A DNA stretch of 14,211 nucleotides, from assembly GCA_023259315.1 (NCBI GenBank), contig JAHFQL010000022.1:1-14211 (forward strand). Reading direction: 5' to 3'. The notes beneath the pieces were generated by a model, which did no database searches, was not told the origin of the DNA, and saw only the letters and a list, made by a program, of their open reading frames with translations. How positions within the stretch are numbered: position 1 is the first letter of the stretch; each line of letters starts with the position of its first letter. A program made the translations under genes and the position numbers. This stretch comes from Candidatus Woesearchaeota archaeon (GTDB lineage: Archaea; Nanoarchaeota; Nanoarchaeia; Woesearchaeales; GW2011-AR4). Shown piece after piece: positions 7,258-12,773 of this stretch.

Positions 7258-8537
7258 ATCTCTCCCCTCAAATCAAATGTCGTAAAATCATTTATTTTTA
7301 CTTTAATTTCGTCTCCTAACTTAAAATTTCCATTTACAATGACTGGTTTGTAAAAATCATTCCTTCCAATCCAGGAATTGTTTTTTCCGATTTCATCAAT
7401 CAGAACATTCCCTTCCCACCCAATCCATTTCTGGTTATTTTCAAATGCAATTTTTCTGTACAAATCTGTCATCAATCTTGACCTTCTTTTCAGTTCATTT
7501 GTTGAATGTTGTTTCATTTTAGCTGCGATTGTCCCATCTCTTGTTGCGTACCTTGATAAATTTAAAACATCTGGCCTTGTTTTTCTTAGTAATTCCATTG
7601 AATCTTCAAATTGCTCTTCCGTTTCAGCTGGAAAGCCTACAATCATGTCTGTTGATATTGTGATTCCTGGAATTTCTTTTCTGAATGCCTCAACAATTGT
7701 TACAAAATCTTCAACTGAATATTTTCTATTCATAGCTTTTAGAACTTCATTATTTCCAGCCTGCACAGGTATATGCAAAAACTTTAACATCTTAGTGTGC
7801 TTGTAAATATCAATTAATTTATCAAACATTGTTATTGTATTTCCGGGGTTCATCATTCCAATTCTTACTTTAAAATCCATGGGAACAGATAAAATCTGCT
7901 CCATCAATTCAACCAATTTTTGCTTTCCGCCTTGGTCCACCATGTACGCCCCAGTATCATTTGAGGTAATCCATATCTCCTTGCACCCTGACTTCAAATG
8001 AGATTTTACATCTTCCCTTATCGCATCCATTGGATAAGAAAATAATTTCCCCTTGACTAGTTTTGTAGAGCAGAAAGTGCAGAAATAATTGCAACCATTA
8101 AGTATGGGGACAATCCCAATGGCTGGATTTTTTCTAATGGAAGGCAAATTAACTTTTTGCTCATATTTCTTGTCGAGAATTTCAACAACTGTTCCATTCA
8201 AGGAATTTTCAACAACATTTGTTATTTTTCCAAGATTATGTGTATTGACTAAGCTTATGCTTGCGTCAAGCTGCTTTATTTTTGGGATTATGCTTTCATT
8301 TATGCAGCCTGCGACAATCAATTTTTTCTCTGGAAATCCTTTCTTTAATCTTCTTATTTCTCTTAGAGCAGTTGTATCGCCTTTTACAGTGCAGATGTTT
8401 ACAACATCAACTTCTGATTCTTTTTCATCGTCAACTATGTTGTAACCGGAATTATCCAATAGTCCCATCATTATCTCTGATTCCCTTAAATTGCTGCTGC
8501 ACCCTTGGGTTATGAAATGGACTTTTGGCATTTGCAT
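7254..8537 (-). CDS. tRNA t6A37 methylthiotransferase (archaeal MtaB/CDKAL1 type)
   Basis: Radical-SAM enzyme that adds a methylthio group to N6-threonylcarbamoyladenosine at tRNA position 37, giving ms2t6A. The 427 residues hold three expected domains. The N-terminal MTTase domain has three Fe-S cysteines: Cys13 (TQGC), Cys49 (NICT) and Cys78 (AGCI). The radical-SAM barrel has C-x3-C-x2-C at Cys149, Cys153 and Cys156 (NGCNYFCTFC). A C-terminal TRAM-like RNA-binding domain covers about 365-427. Short TRAM and sequence style match the archaeal/eukaryotic e-MtaB branch. The ORF can start at ATG 8537 or ATG 8531; the latter gives MPKVHFITQGC, close to the family start. No Shine-Dalgarno is seen, and a box at 8555-8566 lies about 29 nt upstream, fitting leaderless mRNA. 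The 99-residue gene follows in overlap. Confidence 0.92.
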   Translation of the reverse strand: MQMPKVHFITQGCSSNLRESEIMMGLLDNSGYNIVDDEKESEVDVVNICTVKGDTTALREIRRLKKGFPEKKLIVAGCINESIIPKIKQLDASISLVNTHNLGKITNVVENSLNGTVVEILDKKYEQKVNLPSIRKNPAIGIVPILNGCNYFCTFCSTKLVKGKLFSYPMDAIREDVKSHLKSGCKEIWITSNDTGAYMVDQGGKQKLVELMEQILSVPMDFKVRIGMMNPGNTITMFDKLIDIYKHTKMLKFLHIPVQAGNNEVLKAMNRKYSVEDFVTIVEAFRKEIPGITISTDMIVGFPAETEEQFEDSMELLRKTRPDVLNLSRYATRDGTIAAKMKQHSTNELKRRSRLMTDLYRKIAFENNQKWIGWEGNVLIDEIGKNNSWIGRNDFYKPVIVNGNFKLGDEIKVKINDFTTFDLRGEI

Positions 8538-8554
8538 AAGGGAATACTACATCA

Positions 8555-8566
8555 TTTTAAATATTT
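8555..8566 (-). promoter_or_regulatory. TATA box of mtaB, leaderless
   Basis: On the minus strand this reads AAATATTTAAAA, centred about 29 nt before ATG 8531 and 23 nt before ATG 8537. Such spacing puts the transcription start at or next to the start codon, so the later ATG is the better choice. Confidence 0.45.
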
Positions 8567-8585
8567 TTGCTGAACAAGTAATATC

Positions 8586-8639
8586 TTTTATATTGAATGC
8601 ATAAATTTAATACATAAATTTTTAAACTATAGGGGGTGG
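8586..8639 (+). promoter_or_regulatory. Promoter region and ribosome site of the 127-residue unknown gene
   Basis: Several overlapping box-A candidates (TTTTATAT at 8586-8593, ATAAATTTAA at 8601-8610) lie upstream of a strong G-rich ribosome site AGGGGGTGG at 8631-8639. That site is ten bases before ATG 8650, so the mRNA has a real leader. The arrangement is divergent from mtaB across a gap of about 112 nt. Confidence 0.45.
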
Positions 8640-8649
8640 CTATTATACA

Positions 8650-9033
8650 ATGCAAGATTTAGAACACGCAGTTGATGTTGCAAGTTCCATTCAAACTGTC
8701 AGATTTCATAGAGACTCTACTATTGCTGTGCCTGCCGTAACTCAAAGAAGCAGTTCTGATGCCCAGCTCAGTTATGCCACTTTTATCCCAAATCTTCCAG
8801 TTCATGATATTCCCGGAATTTTTATCGAGAAGCCAGGTCTATTACATATTTTATCAAATACGATATATTGGCTTAATAAATTTAGGCCTCAAGCTACAGG
8901 TATAAGATTTGAATTTGACTTTGAGTTTTGGATATCAACCACTCAAGCTGAGCAAACCACTATTGTTAAACAAACACAAGAATATGCTGCATCACATAAT
9001 TTACATTTAGAATATTGTGGGCCTGTGGCATGA
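8650..9033 (+). CDS. Unknown 127-residue protein
   Basis: ATG 8650 is backed by a GGGGGTGG ribosome site and AT-rich boxes upstream. The product is soluble, with no Cys cluster, signal peptide or membrane segment. It opens with an acidic helix (MQDLEHAVDVASSIQTVRF), has a Pro/Ser-rich middle (residues 26-60), then a hydrophobic helix (HILSNTIYWLNKF), an aromatic strand RFEFDFEFWIS (about 86-96), a Gln-rich helix, and a short tail ending LHLEYCGPVA. The strand-helix-strand end resembles a small alpha/beta fold, but no family was recognised. It stands alone between mtaB (divergent) and the HExxH gene (convergent). Codon use looks like its neighbours and the frame is clean, so I take it as real. 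Confidence 0.65.
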   Translation: MQDLEHAVDVASSIQTVRFHRDSTIAVPAVTQRSSSDAQLSYATFIPNLPVHDIPGIFIEKPGLLHILSNTIYWLNKFRPQATGIRFEFDFEFWISTTQAEQTTIVKQTQEYAASHNLHLEYCGPVA

Positions 9034-9087
9034 TATACTACCCTTATTGAGTTCTTAAAAATCTTGTTTACGATTCTGTTATTCTAT

Positions 9088-9117
9088 TTCAATAAAACTG
9101 AGCTAATTTTTATTGAA
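9088..9117. terminator. Perfect 10-bp inverted repeat between convergent genes
   Basis: TTCAATAAAA (9088-9097) and its exact complement TTTTATTGAA (9108-9117) enclose a 10-nt loop. The site lies in the gap between two convergent genes, 5 nt past the end of the minus-strand HExxH gene. It could act as a two-way terminator or mRNA 3' end structure. The stem is nearly all A/T, so stability is low. Confidence 0.3.
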
Positions 9118-9121
9118 TTAT

Positions 9122-9910
9122 TTATTTTATATACTTCCCTCTAACCTTTTCCATTATCCAGCTCGTCAAAACTCTCGTCTCATACTCGTCTGGAGTATGA
9201 ATGCTTTCATGTATGTCAACCATTCTCGCAGTTTTGCCGACCAAATCTGCCCTCCTTCCCATGAAGTTTTCTCCAAGGTAAGTAAATCCTAGAACTCCAC
9301 CCATGATATTTTCAGGCAATATGTTGAGCCATTTTAATGGAACTCTATTTGTCATGTCTTCCTTGCTTTTAATATGCTCTTTCATATAACCCTTAAGCTG
9401 CTCGGCATAGGAGATTGATAGTCGCTCTTGCTCGTAGTTTTGAGCGTAGTTAATTGTTATTTTGTACGGTAATATTTCAGATTCTTTTTTCTTTTCTTGA
9501 GTTACTTCACTTGAATAATCTTTTCCAGATTTTCTGAGCGTAATTTTCAGTCTTTCAGATTTGGAATTTTCTTCATAAGTTATGGAAATTGATTCCACTG
9601 CTGAGCTAATTTCAGTTTCTGTTTTTTTCCTAGACATTTCAATTTCATGAGTCACGTCAAACGAATTTGTTCTAACTCTTCTAGAAATCCTGACATTTTC
9701 CTCAAAATGCGAGAAAATTATACCCTCAAGCTGTTGGAAATCATTTGAATTAAATTTTGGCTTAGATACTGTATTTTCTAAATTTGGCAGGGAATTTTGA
9801 TTTTGAAAATTTATTCTTGAATTTATATGCGGAACAACGTAATTTAAGAGCGTTGACAATAGGTCTAGCTCAATTTTTTTCAAAACACTCTTGTTTGTTT
9901 CGTTATTCAT
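9122..9910 (-). CDS. Unknown protein with C-terminal HExxH (zincin-like) motif
   Basis: 262 residues. The ATG at 9910 overlaps the end of the preceding phosphohexomutase gene by 8 nt, and GGGA sits just upstream, so the two are translated together. Residues 1-60 are polar and Asn-rich. Residues 86-170 look like beta hairpins and hold an internal repeat, I-x-Y-x-x-N-x3-E-R-L-x-I, at 110-123 and 153-166. The last third reads GGVLGFTYLGENFMG (204-218), then HESIH at 234-238 followed by DEYETR (241-246). The HExxH with nearby Glu242 and Glu244 could form a zinc metallopeptidase-like site. No signal peptide or membrane helix is seen. The short region around the motif is small for a full peptidase, so the activity is a proposal only. 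Confidence 0.75.
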   Translation of the reverse strand: MNNETNKSVLKKIELDLLSTLLNYVVPHINSRINFQNQNSLPNLENTVSKPKFNSNDFQQLEGIIFSHFEENVRISRRVRTNSFDVTHEIEMSRKKTETEISSAVESISITYEENSKSERLKITLRKSGKDYSSEVTQEKKKESEILPYKITINYAQNYEQERLSISYAEQLKGYMKEHIKSKEDMTNRVPLKWLNILPENIMGGVLGFTYLGENFMGRRADLVGKTARMVDIHESIHTPDEYETRVLTSWIMEKVRGKYIK

Positions 9911-11291
9911 TTGCTCCCTTAAATAACTTTATTGCTTCGTCCAAAAGTTTTCTGGCTTCTTCTTTGTTGTTCGAATCGCTTATAATCCTGAAAACATTTG
10001 CTTCTGTTTTTGATGCCCTGAACCAAACAAAGGAATTTTTGCTTGTGATTACTTTTAAGCTGCCTTTTGCACCACTTTCCCGGATTTCAAAACCTTTCTT
10101 TGAATAATAATTTTTTAAATATTTTTTAATCTCATCATGCTTTGTCGAGTCAAATTCCATTTTTTCCCTTAAATTGTAATAGCTAGGTAAATCAGAAATT
10201 ATGTCGTGCAGTCTTTTCTCTTTTTTGGCAACAATTGACAAGATTGTCAGTAAAGTTAAAATTCCGTCCCTGCATTTTGAAGGACTTATGATTGCTCCTC
10301 CGCTCGAGCCTTCACCTCCAACTATTGATTTTGATTTTTTCATCTCCTCGACTACATTTGTCTCACCTACTTCAACTTCTTTTACCTTAGCCTGATGCTT
10401 TAGCGCAACATCCCTTACGACATTTGATGTTGCATTATTTATAACAACGACTTGGCTTCTTGGATTTTTTATATTAGACAGCGTTTCATAAACAACAAGC
10501 GCAAGAATGTAATTGCCTGATAAAGATTGCCCATCATTCATCATGATTTCAACCCTGTCGGCATCGCAATCGAATCCTGCAGCGAAATCCGCTTTGTTTT
10601 CATCTATTATGTTCTTGAGGTATACCAATGAATCCTCTGTCGGCTCAACTTGCCTGTTGAATATGCCGGATTCCATGTTAACTCCAATAACCTCAACTCC
10701 AGCATTTTGAAGAATTTTTTTTGCGATTATTCCGGCGCCGCCATTTGGGTCTATGACCATCTTTTGGTTGGATTCCTTTATTTTGCTGAGATTTTCCTGG
10801 CCAATCACATCAAAAACAAAAGTCTCATAGCCTTTTAGCGCATCAGCATTTTTATCCAGGACTTTCCTGTCCTGTATTTTATGAAAATTCTTAAAAAGTT
10901 TGACGTTGCTGATAACGCTAACCATATCATTTTCACTCAAAACTGCACCATCATTGTTCAAAAATTTAAACCCGTTCCAGTAAGGCTCATTGTGGGATGC
11001 CGTTATTATTATACCACCATCAGCGTTGAAGTGCCTTACTGCATATTCAATGGCTGGGGTAGGCAATATACCCACATCAATGAAATTGCAGTCCAGTATG
11101 CCAAGAATTGCGTCGCTTAGATTTATGCCTGACTGTCTCGTATCCATTCCCATAACTAGCGTTACGTTGTTTTTCCCTGTTTTGTTTTTTAAAAATGAGA
11201 GATATGAGTATGCATATTTTATCGCAGTGCTTTCTGTCAAGTCCTTTCCGTATATTCCCCTTATGCCTGAAAATGATTCCACTATGGCCAT
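9903..11291 (-). CDS. Divergent phosphohexomutase (phosphoglucosamine mutase-like)
   Basis: 462-residue member of the alpha-D-phosphohexomutase superfamily. Seen: phosphoserine loop TASHNE (97-102, Ser99), metal loop DCDADR (241-246), sugar loop GGEGSSGG (325-332) and C-terminal phosphate loop RASKTEA (425-431). The sugar loop is closest to the GEGNGG of GlmM, so glucosamine-6-P/glucosamine-1-P interconversion is the best guess. Three positions depart from consensus: TASHNP has become NE, DGDADR has become DCDADR, and R(P/A)SGTEP has lost its last Pro. The serine, three Asp and the Arg/Ser/Thr/Glu of the last loop are kept, so activity is likely but specificity uncertain. ATG 11291 lies about 27 nt from a TTATAAATAA box, giving leaderless mRNA. 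The stop overlaps the HExxH gene. A canonical paralogue lies at 269-1615. Confidence 0.88.
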   Translation of the reverse strand: MAIVESFSGIRGIYGKDLTESTAIKYAYSYLSFLKNKTGKNNVTLVMGMDTRQSGINLSDAILGILDCNFIDVGILPTPAIEYAVRHFNADGGIIITASHNEPYWNGFKFLNNDGAVLSENDMVSVISNVKLFKNFHKIQDRKVLDKNADALKGYETFVFDVIGQENLSKIKESNQKMVIDPNGGAGIIAKKILQNAGVEVIGVNMESGIFNRQVEPTEDSLVYLKNIIDENKADFAAGFDCDADRVEIMMNDGQSLSGNYILALVVYETLSNIKNPRSQVVVINNATSNVVRDVALKHQAKVKEVEVGETNVVEEMKKSKSIVGGEGSSGGAIISPSKCRDGILTLLTILSIVAKKEKRLHDIISDLPSYYNLREKMEFDSTKHDEIKKYLKNYYSKKGFEIRESGAKGSLKVITSKNSFVWFRASKTEANVFRIISDSNNKEEARKLLDEAIKLFKGANE

Positions 11292-11312
11292 ATTCTAAAA
11301 GTTAGCAAAGGT

Positions 11313-11322
11313 TATTTATAAT
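11313..11322 (-). promoter_or_regulatory. TATA box of the second phosphohexomutase operon, leaderless
   Basis: On the minus strand this reads TTATAAATAA, centred about 27 nt before ATG 11291. Transcription should begin at the start codon, in line with the absence of a Shine-Dalgarno. Confidence 0.5.
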
Positions 11323-11349
11323 TTTATGGTTGATTTAGCCAAATCAGAG

Positions 11350-11362
11350 ACTGTTACCTTAA
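11350..11362 (+). repeat. Left terminal inverted repeat of element 1
   Basis: ACTGTTACCTTAA, the exact reverse complement of 11594-11606. A 13-bp perfect inverted match within a few hundred bases is unlikely by chance, even in AT-rich DNA. Confidence 0.6.
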
Positions 11363-11593
11363 TCATGTTTGAGAAAAAAGTCTCGTCTAGGTGGTGTGTT
11401 GTACCGTTTCCGAAATTCTTTTGAAGCTATTCTTCGCTCAAAGATTTAATCTTAGAGGCAGACAGTTCTTCATTAAATGTGCTTTAACGAGCAGAGAAGG
11501 TGCTTCAAAGAGCTTCTTTGCCGCAGGATACTTCGCCAGATATTTCTGAACAATCAATAATAGATGTACTTACTTTTATACTTTACGAAAAAG

Positions 11594-11606
11594 TTAAGGT
11601 AACAGT
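11594..11606 (-). repeat. Right terminal inverted repeat of element 1
   Basis: TTAAGGTAACAGT, the exact reverse complement of the left end at 11350-11362. Confidence 0.6.
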
Positions 11607-11685
11607 TCCCTCAAATCACGAATCAAAGAATTCAAAAATAATAAAAAGAAAAAAATCGCAAAGTTCCGATTAAATTTGTTCCAGT

Positions 11686-12024
11686 TTAATCCTTAGATAG
11701 TGCCCAAATAGCTTTAACAGCTACAACTATGGCTCCTGGCGCCACAAAAGCGGCAATGTTCTGCACAGCACTAACAAGGTAATCTCCCAATACTGCTGGA
11801 GGTATAACCTTGAGGCTATCAGTAGCGCTTCCTGTTGCCAATAATGCTATAGCAGCTACCAGGTATGGCGTAGTTTCTTTTTCTGTAATATTCAACAGCC
11901 CCACCACCAGACCTAAAACAACCAACACTAATGTAAGTTGGCCTTTCCACTGTGGCACTAAAGCTAGTAATAATGCTATTACTATGCCCCCTATAAATGC
12001 CCACTGTCCTAATTTACTTATCAT
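11686..12024 (-). CDS. Small integral membrane protein, four predicted helices
   Basis: 112 residues, starting MISKLGQWAFIGG. ATG 12024 is chosen because GAGGTGG (complement of 12034-12040) lies nine bases upstream; a longer frame to 12054 would put that site inside the gene. Four hydrophobic segments are visible, at about residues 8-25, 30-45, 53-68 and 88-108. Between the third and fourth is a loop, DSLKVIPPAVLGDYL. The middle carries the motif GLLNITEKETTPYLVAAIALL, given here only as a landmark. I believe similar small proteins with the NITEKET motif are common in DPANN genomes, but no function is known to me. A box at 12071-12081 predicts a leader of about 26 nt. It is flanked on both sides by insertion remnants. 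Confidence 0.8.
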   Translation of the reverse strand: MISKLGQWAFIGGIVIALLLALVPQWKGQLTLVLVVLGLVVGLLNITEKETTPYLVAAIALLATGSATDSLKVIPPAVLGDYLVSAVQNIAAFVAPGAIVVAVKAIWALSKD

Positions 12025-12033
12025 TTTGATATT

Positions 12034-12081
12034 CCACCTCCATATAAAGTACATAATAAAAATTGAACTAATATTTAAAAT
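12034..12081 (-). promoter_or_regulatory. Promoter and Shine-Dalgarno of the small membrane protein gene
   Basis: On the minus strand, a TTTTAAATAT box (about 12071-12081) is followed by GAGGTGG (12034-12040) nine bases before ATG 12024. The ribosome site decides the start codon. Confidence 0.5.
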
Positions 12082-12093
12082 TTTTGATTATTA

Positions 12094-12107
12094 GTACGTG
12101 ATTAGCA
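12094..12107 (+). repeat. Left terminal inverted repeat of element 2
   Basis: GTACGTGATTAGCA, the exact reverse complement of 12311-12324. Confidence 0.7.
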
Positions 12108-12157
12108 ATAGAAAAAAGCAAATACTAGTTCTTTCAAATTTTGGTTATGGTATGTGA

Positions 12158-12316
12158 AAATTGCAGGTAAGGGAATTGATAGTACAAAGAAAAATCATGG
12201 GTACGCTAAGAAATGAAAAAAGAACGACCATTATGGAAAGGATAAACACTTGTTTAATGACATGGAAACAAAAAGGATTGAATCCTTTTGATGAACTTAA
12301 AGCTCATTTGTGCTAA
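12158..12316 (+). pseudogene. Transposase C-terminal remnant
   Basis: Frame open from 12158 to TAA 12314-12316, about 52 codons, with no start signal and a stop just before it. It reads VRELIVQRKIMGTLRNEKR, then a helix MERINTCLMTWKQKGLNPFD, and ends ELKAHLC. The R-E-x-x-V-x-R-K-I-x-G-T-x-R-x-E pattern followed by a helix and G-x-N-P-F is the C-terminal end of DDE transposases of the IS66-like group, as I recall it from archaeal and bacterial elements. The catalytic domain is absent. The family label comes from memory and needs a search. Confidence 0.65.
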
Positions 12317-12324
12317 TCACGTAC
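12311..12324 (-). repeat. Right terminal inverted repeat of element 2
   Basis: TGCTAATCACGTAC, the exact reverse complement of the left end. It contains the transposase stop codon TAA at 12314-12316. Confidence 0.7.
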
Positions 12325-12332
12325 AAATATTA
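12325..12332 (+). repeat. Left 8-bp direct repeat (target duplication) of element 3
   Basis: AAATATTA, identical to 12514-12521. It also touches the right end of element 2, so it doubles as that element's flank. Confidence 0.5.
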
Positions 12333-12513
12333 CTAGAGTTTCTGAAAATCATTTATAAAGACAGAAAAATATGGTGGCATTTGCATCAACTTTAGCTTTG
12401 ACAAGGCCAAATAATGACACAAATACCACAAAAACCATGAAAAACACTTTCAATTTAATAATTTCGGTGAATTTTACGCATATTCATTTATAAGCAAAAG
12501 TGCGAAACTCTAG
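12333..12513. mobile_element. MITE-like 181-bp element with perfect 8-bp flanking duplication (element 3)
   Basis: The ends CTAGAGTTTC (12333-12342) and GAAACTCTAG (12504-12513) are perfect inverted repeats. They are flanked by identical copies of AAATATTA at 12325-12332 and 12514-12521. Inside, TTATAAA starts exactly 20 bases from the left edge (12353-12359) and its complement ends exactly 20 bases from the right edge (12487-12493), so the ends are bipartite (10 bp matched, 10 diverged, 7 matched). There is no transposase. The only notable frame is a 34-codon minus-strand one with a signal-peptide look (12349-12453). It abuts element 2 and ends just before the promoter of the next gene. The parent family is unknown. 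Confidence 0.6.
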
Positions 12514-12521
12514 AAATATTA
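12514..12521 (+). repeat. Right 8-bp direct repeat (target duplication) of element 3
   Basis: AAATATTA, identical to 12325-12332 and directly outside the right inverted repeat. Confidence 0.5.
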
Positions 12522-12522
12522 G

Positions 12523-12535
12523 AAATATTTAAATA
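12523..12535 (+). promoter_or_regulatory. TATA box of the twin-arginine-like gene, leaderless
   Basis: AAATATTTAAATA is centred about 28 nt before ATG 12558, placing transcription start at the start codon. It begins two bases beyond the right duplication of element 3, so the insertion sits immediately upstream of this promoter. Confidence 0.5.
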
Positions 12536-12557
12536 GGTGTTAATATTTATCTGTTCA

Positions 12558-12773
12558 ATGGATGATAAGGGTTTCTCAAGAGGAAGAAGGCAATTAATGC
12601 TTGGCGCTGGCGCATTTGTTGTGGCTCATTCTGATTTAAATGCATTTGCGAGAACACTTGGTTTTATTCAACGAGAAGAACAAAGCGACGATGGAAAAGT
12701 TATTCAAATAAGAGCAAATTGGCAAAATCTCCATCATAGCGGAGATGTTTGCCTCGGCATTAACTGTTTTTAG
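12558..12773 (+). CDS. Unknown protein with twin-arginine-like N-terminus (upstream half of a possibly frameshifted gene)
   Basis: 71 residues from ATG 12558, chosen over the in-frame GTG 12537 because a TATA box sits about 28 nt upstream and no ribosome site is present. It starts MDDKGFSRGRRQLMLGAGAF and continues VVAHSDLNAFA. The GRRQLMLGAG stretch, followed by a short hydrophobic run, resembles a Tat export signal (consensus S-R-R-x-F-L-K), though the hydrophobic part is short. After about residue 55 (IRANWQ) the frame drifts into NLHHSGDVCLGINCF and stops. The next gene begins 28 bases before this stop in the +1 frame. The two may be one gene broken by a single-base change near the AAAA run at 12724-12727. 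Family not recognised. Confidence 0.5.
   Translation: MDDKGFSRGRRQLMLGAGAFVVAHSDLNAFARTLGFIQREEQSDDGKVIQIRANWQNLHHSGDVCLGINCF

Larger units (their letters stand above)
11347..11610. mobile_element. Miniature or decayed IS with 13-bp perfect inverted ends (element 1)
   Basis: ACTGTTACCTTAA at 11350-11362 and its exact complement at 11594-11606 bound about 260 bp. With the outer bases the ends read GAGACTG and GGGAACTG, equal except for one indel and one change. Flanks CCAAATCA (11339-11346) and TCAAATCA (11611-11618) match 7 of 8 and may be a target duplication. The inside has no intact frame: the plus strand from ATG 11365 gives MFEKKVSSRWCVVPFPKFF then stop, and then stays open with one more stop. 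G-rich ends with CTGTT and 8-bp duplications recall IS6-type elements, but the family is not certain. It fills most of the 394-nt gap between the phosphohexomutase and the membrane protein gene. Confidence 0.45.
12094..12324 (+). mobile_element. Internally deleted IS with 14-bp perfect inverted ends (element 2, IS66-like)
   Basis: GTACGTGATTAGCA at 12094-12107 and its exact complement at 12311-12324 bound 231 bp. The right part encodes a transposase C-terminus whose stop codon lies inside the right end, as is common for full-length ISs. Flanks GATTATTA (12086-12093) and AAATATTA (12325-12332) match 6 of 8, consistent with an old 8-bp target duplication, the size made by IS66-type elements. 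Most of the transposase gene has been lost, leaving both ends, so the element could still be moved by a full-length relative elsewhere in the genome (inference). Confidence 0.65.

Noticed and set aside
8089..8445. Plus-strand frames of 84-118 codons inside mtaB
   Set aside because: Shadows of the radical-SAM gene, hydrophobic and Phe/Ser-rich, without promoters or ribosome sites.
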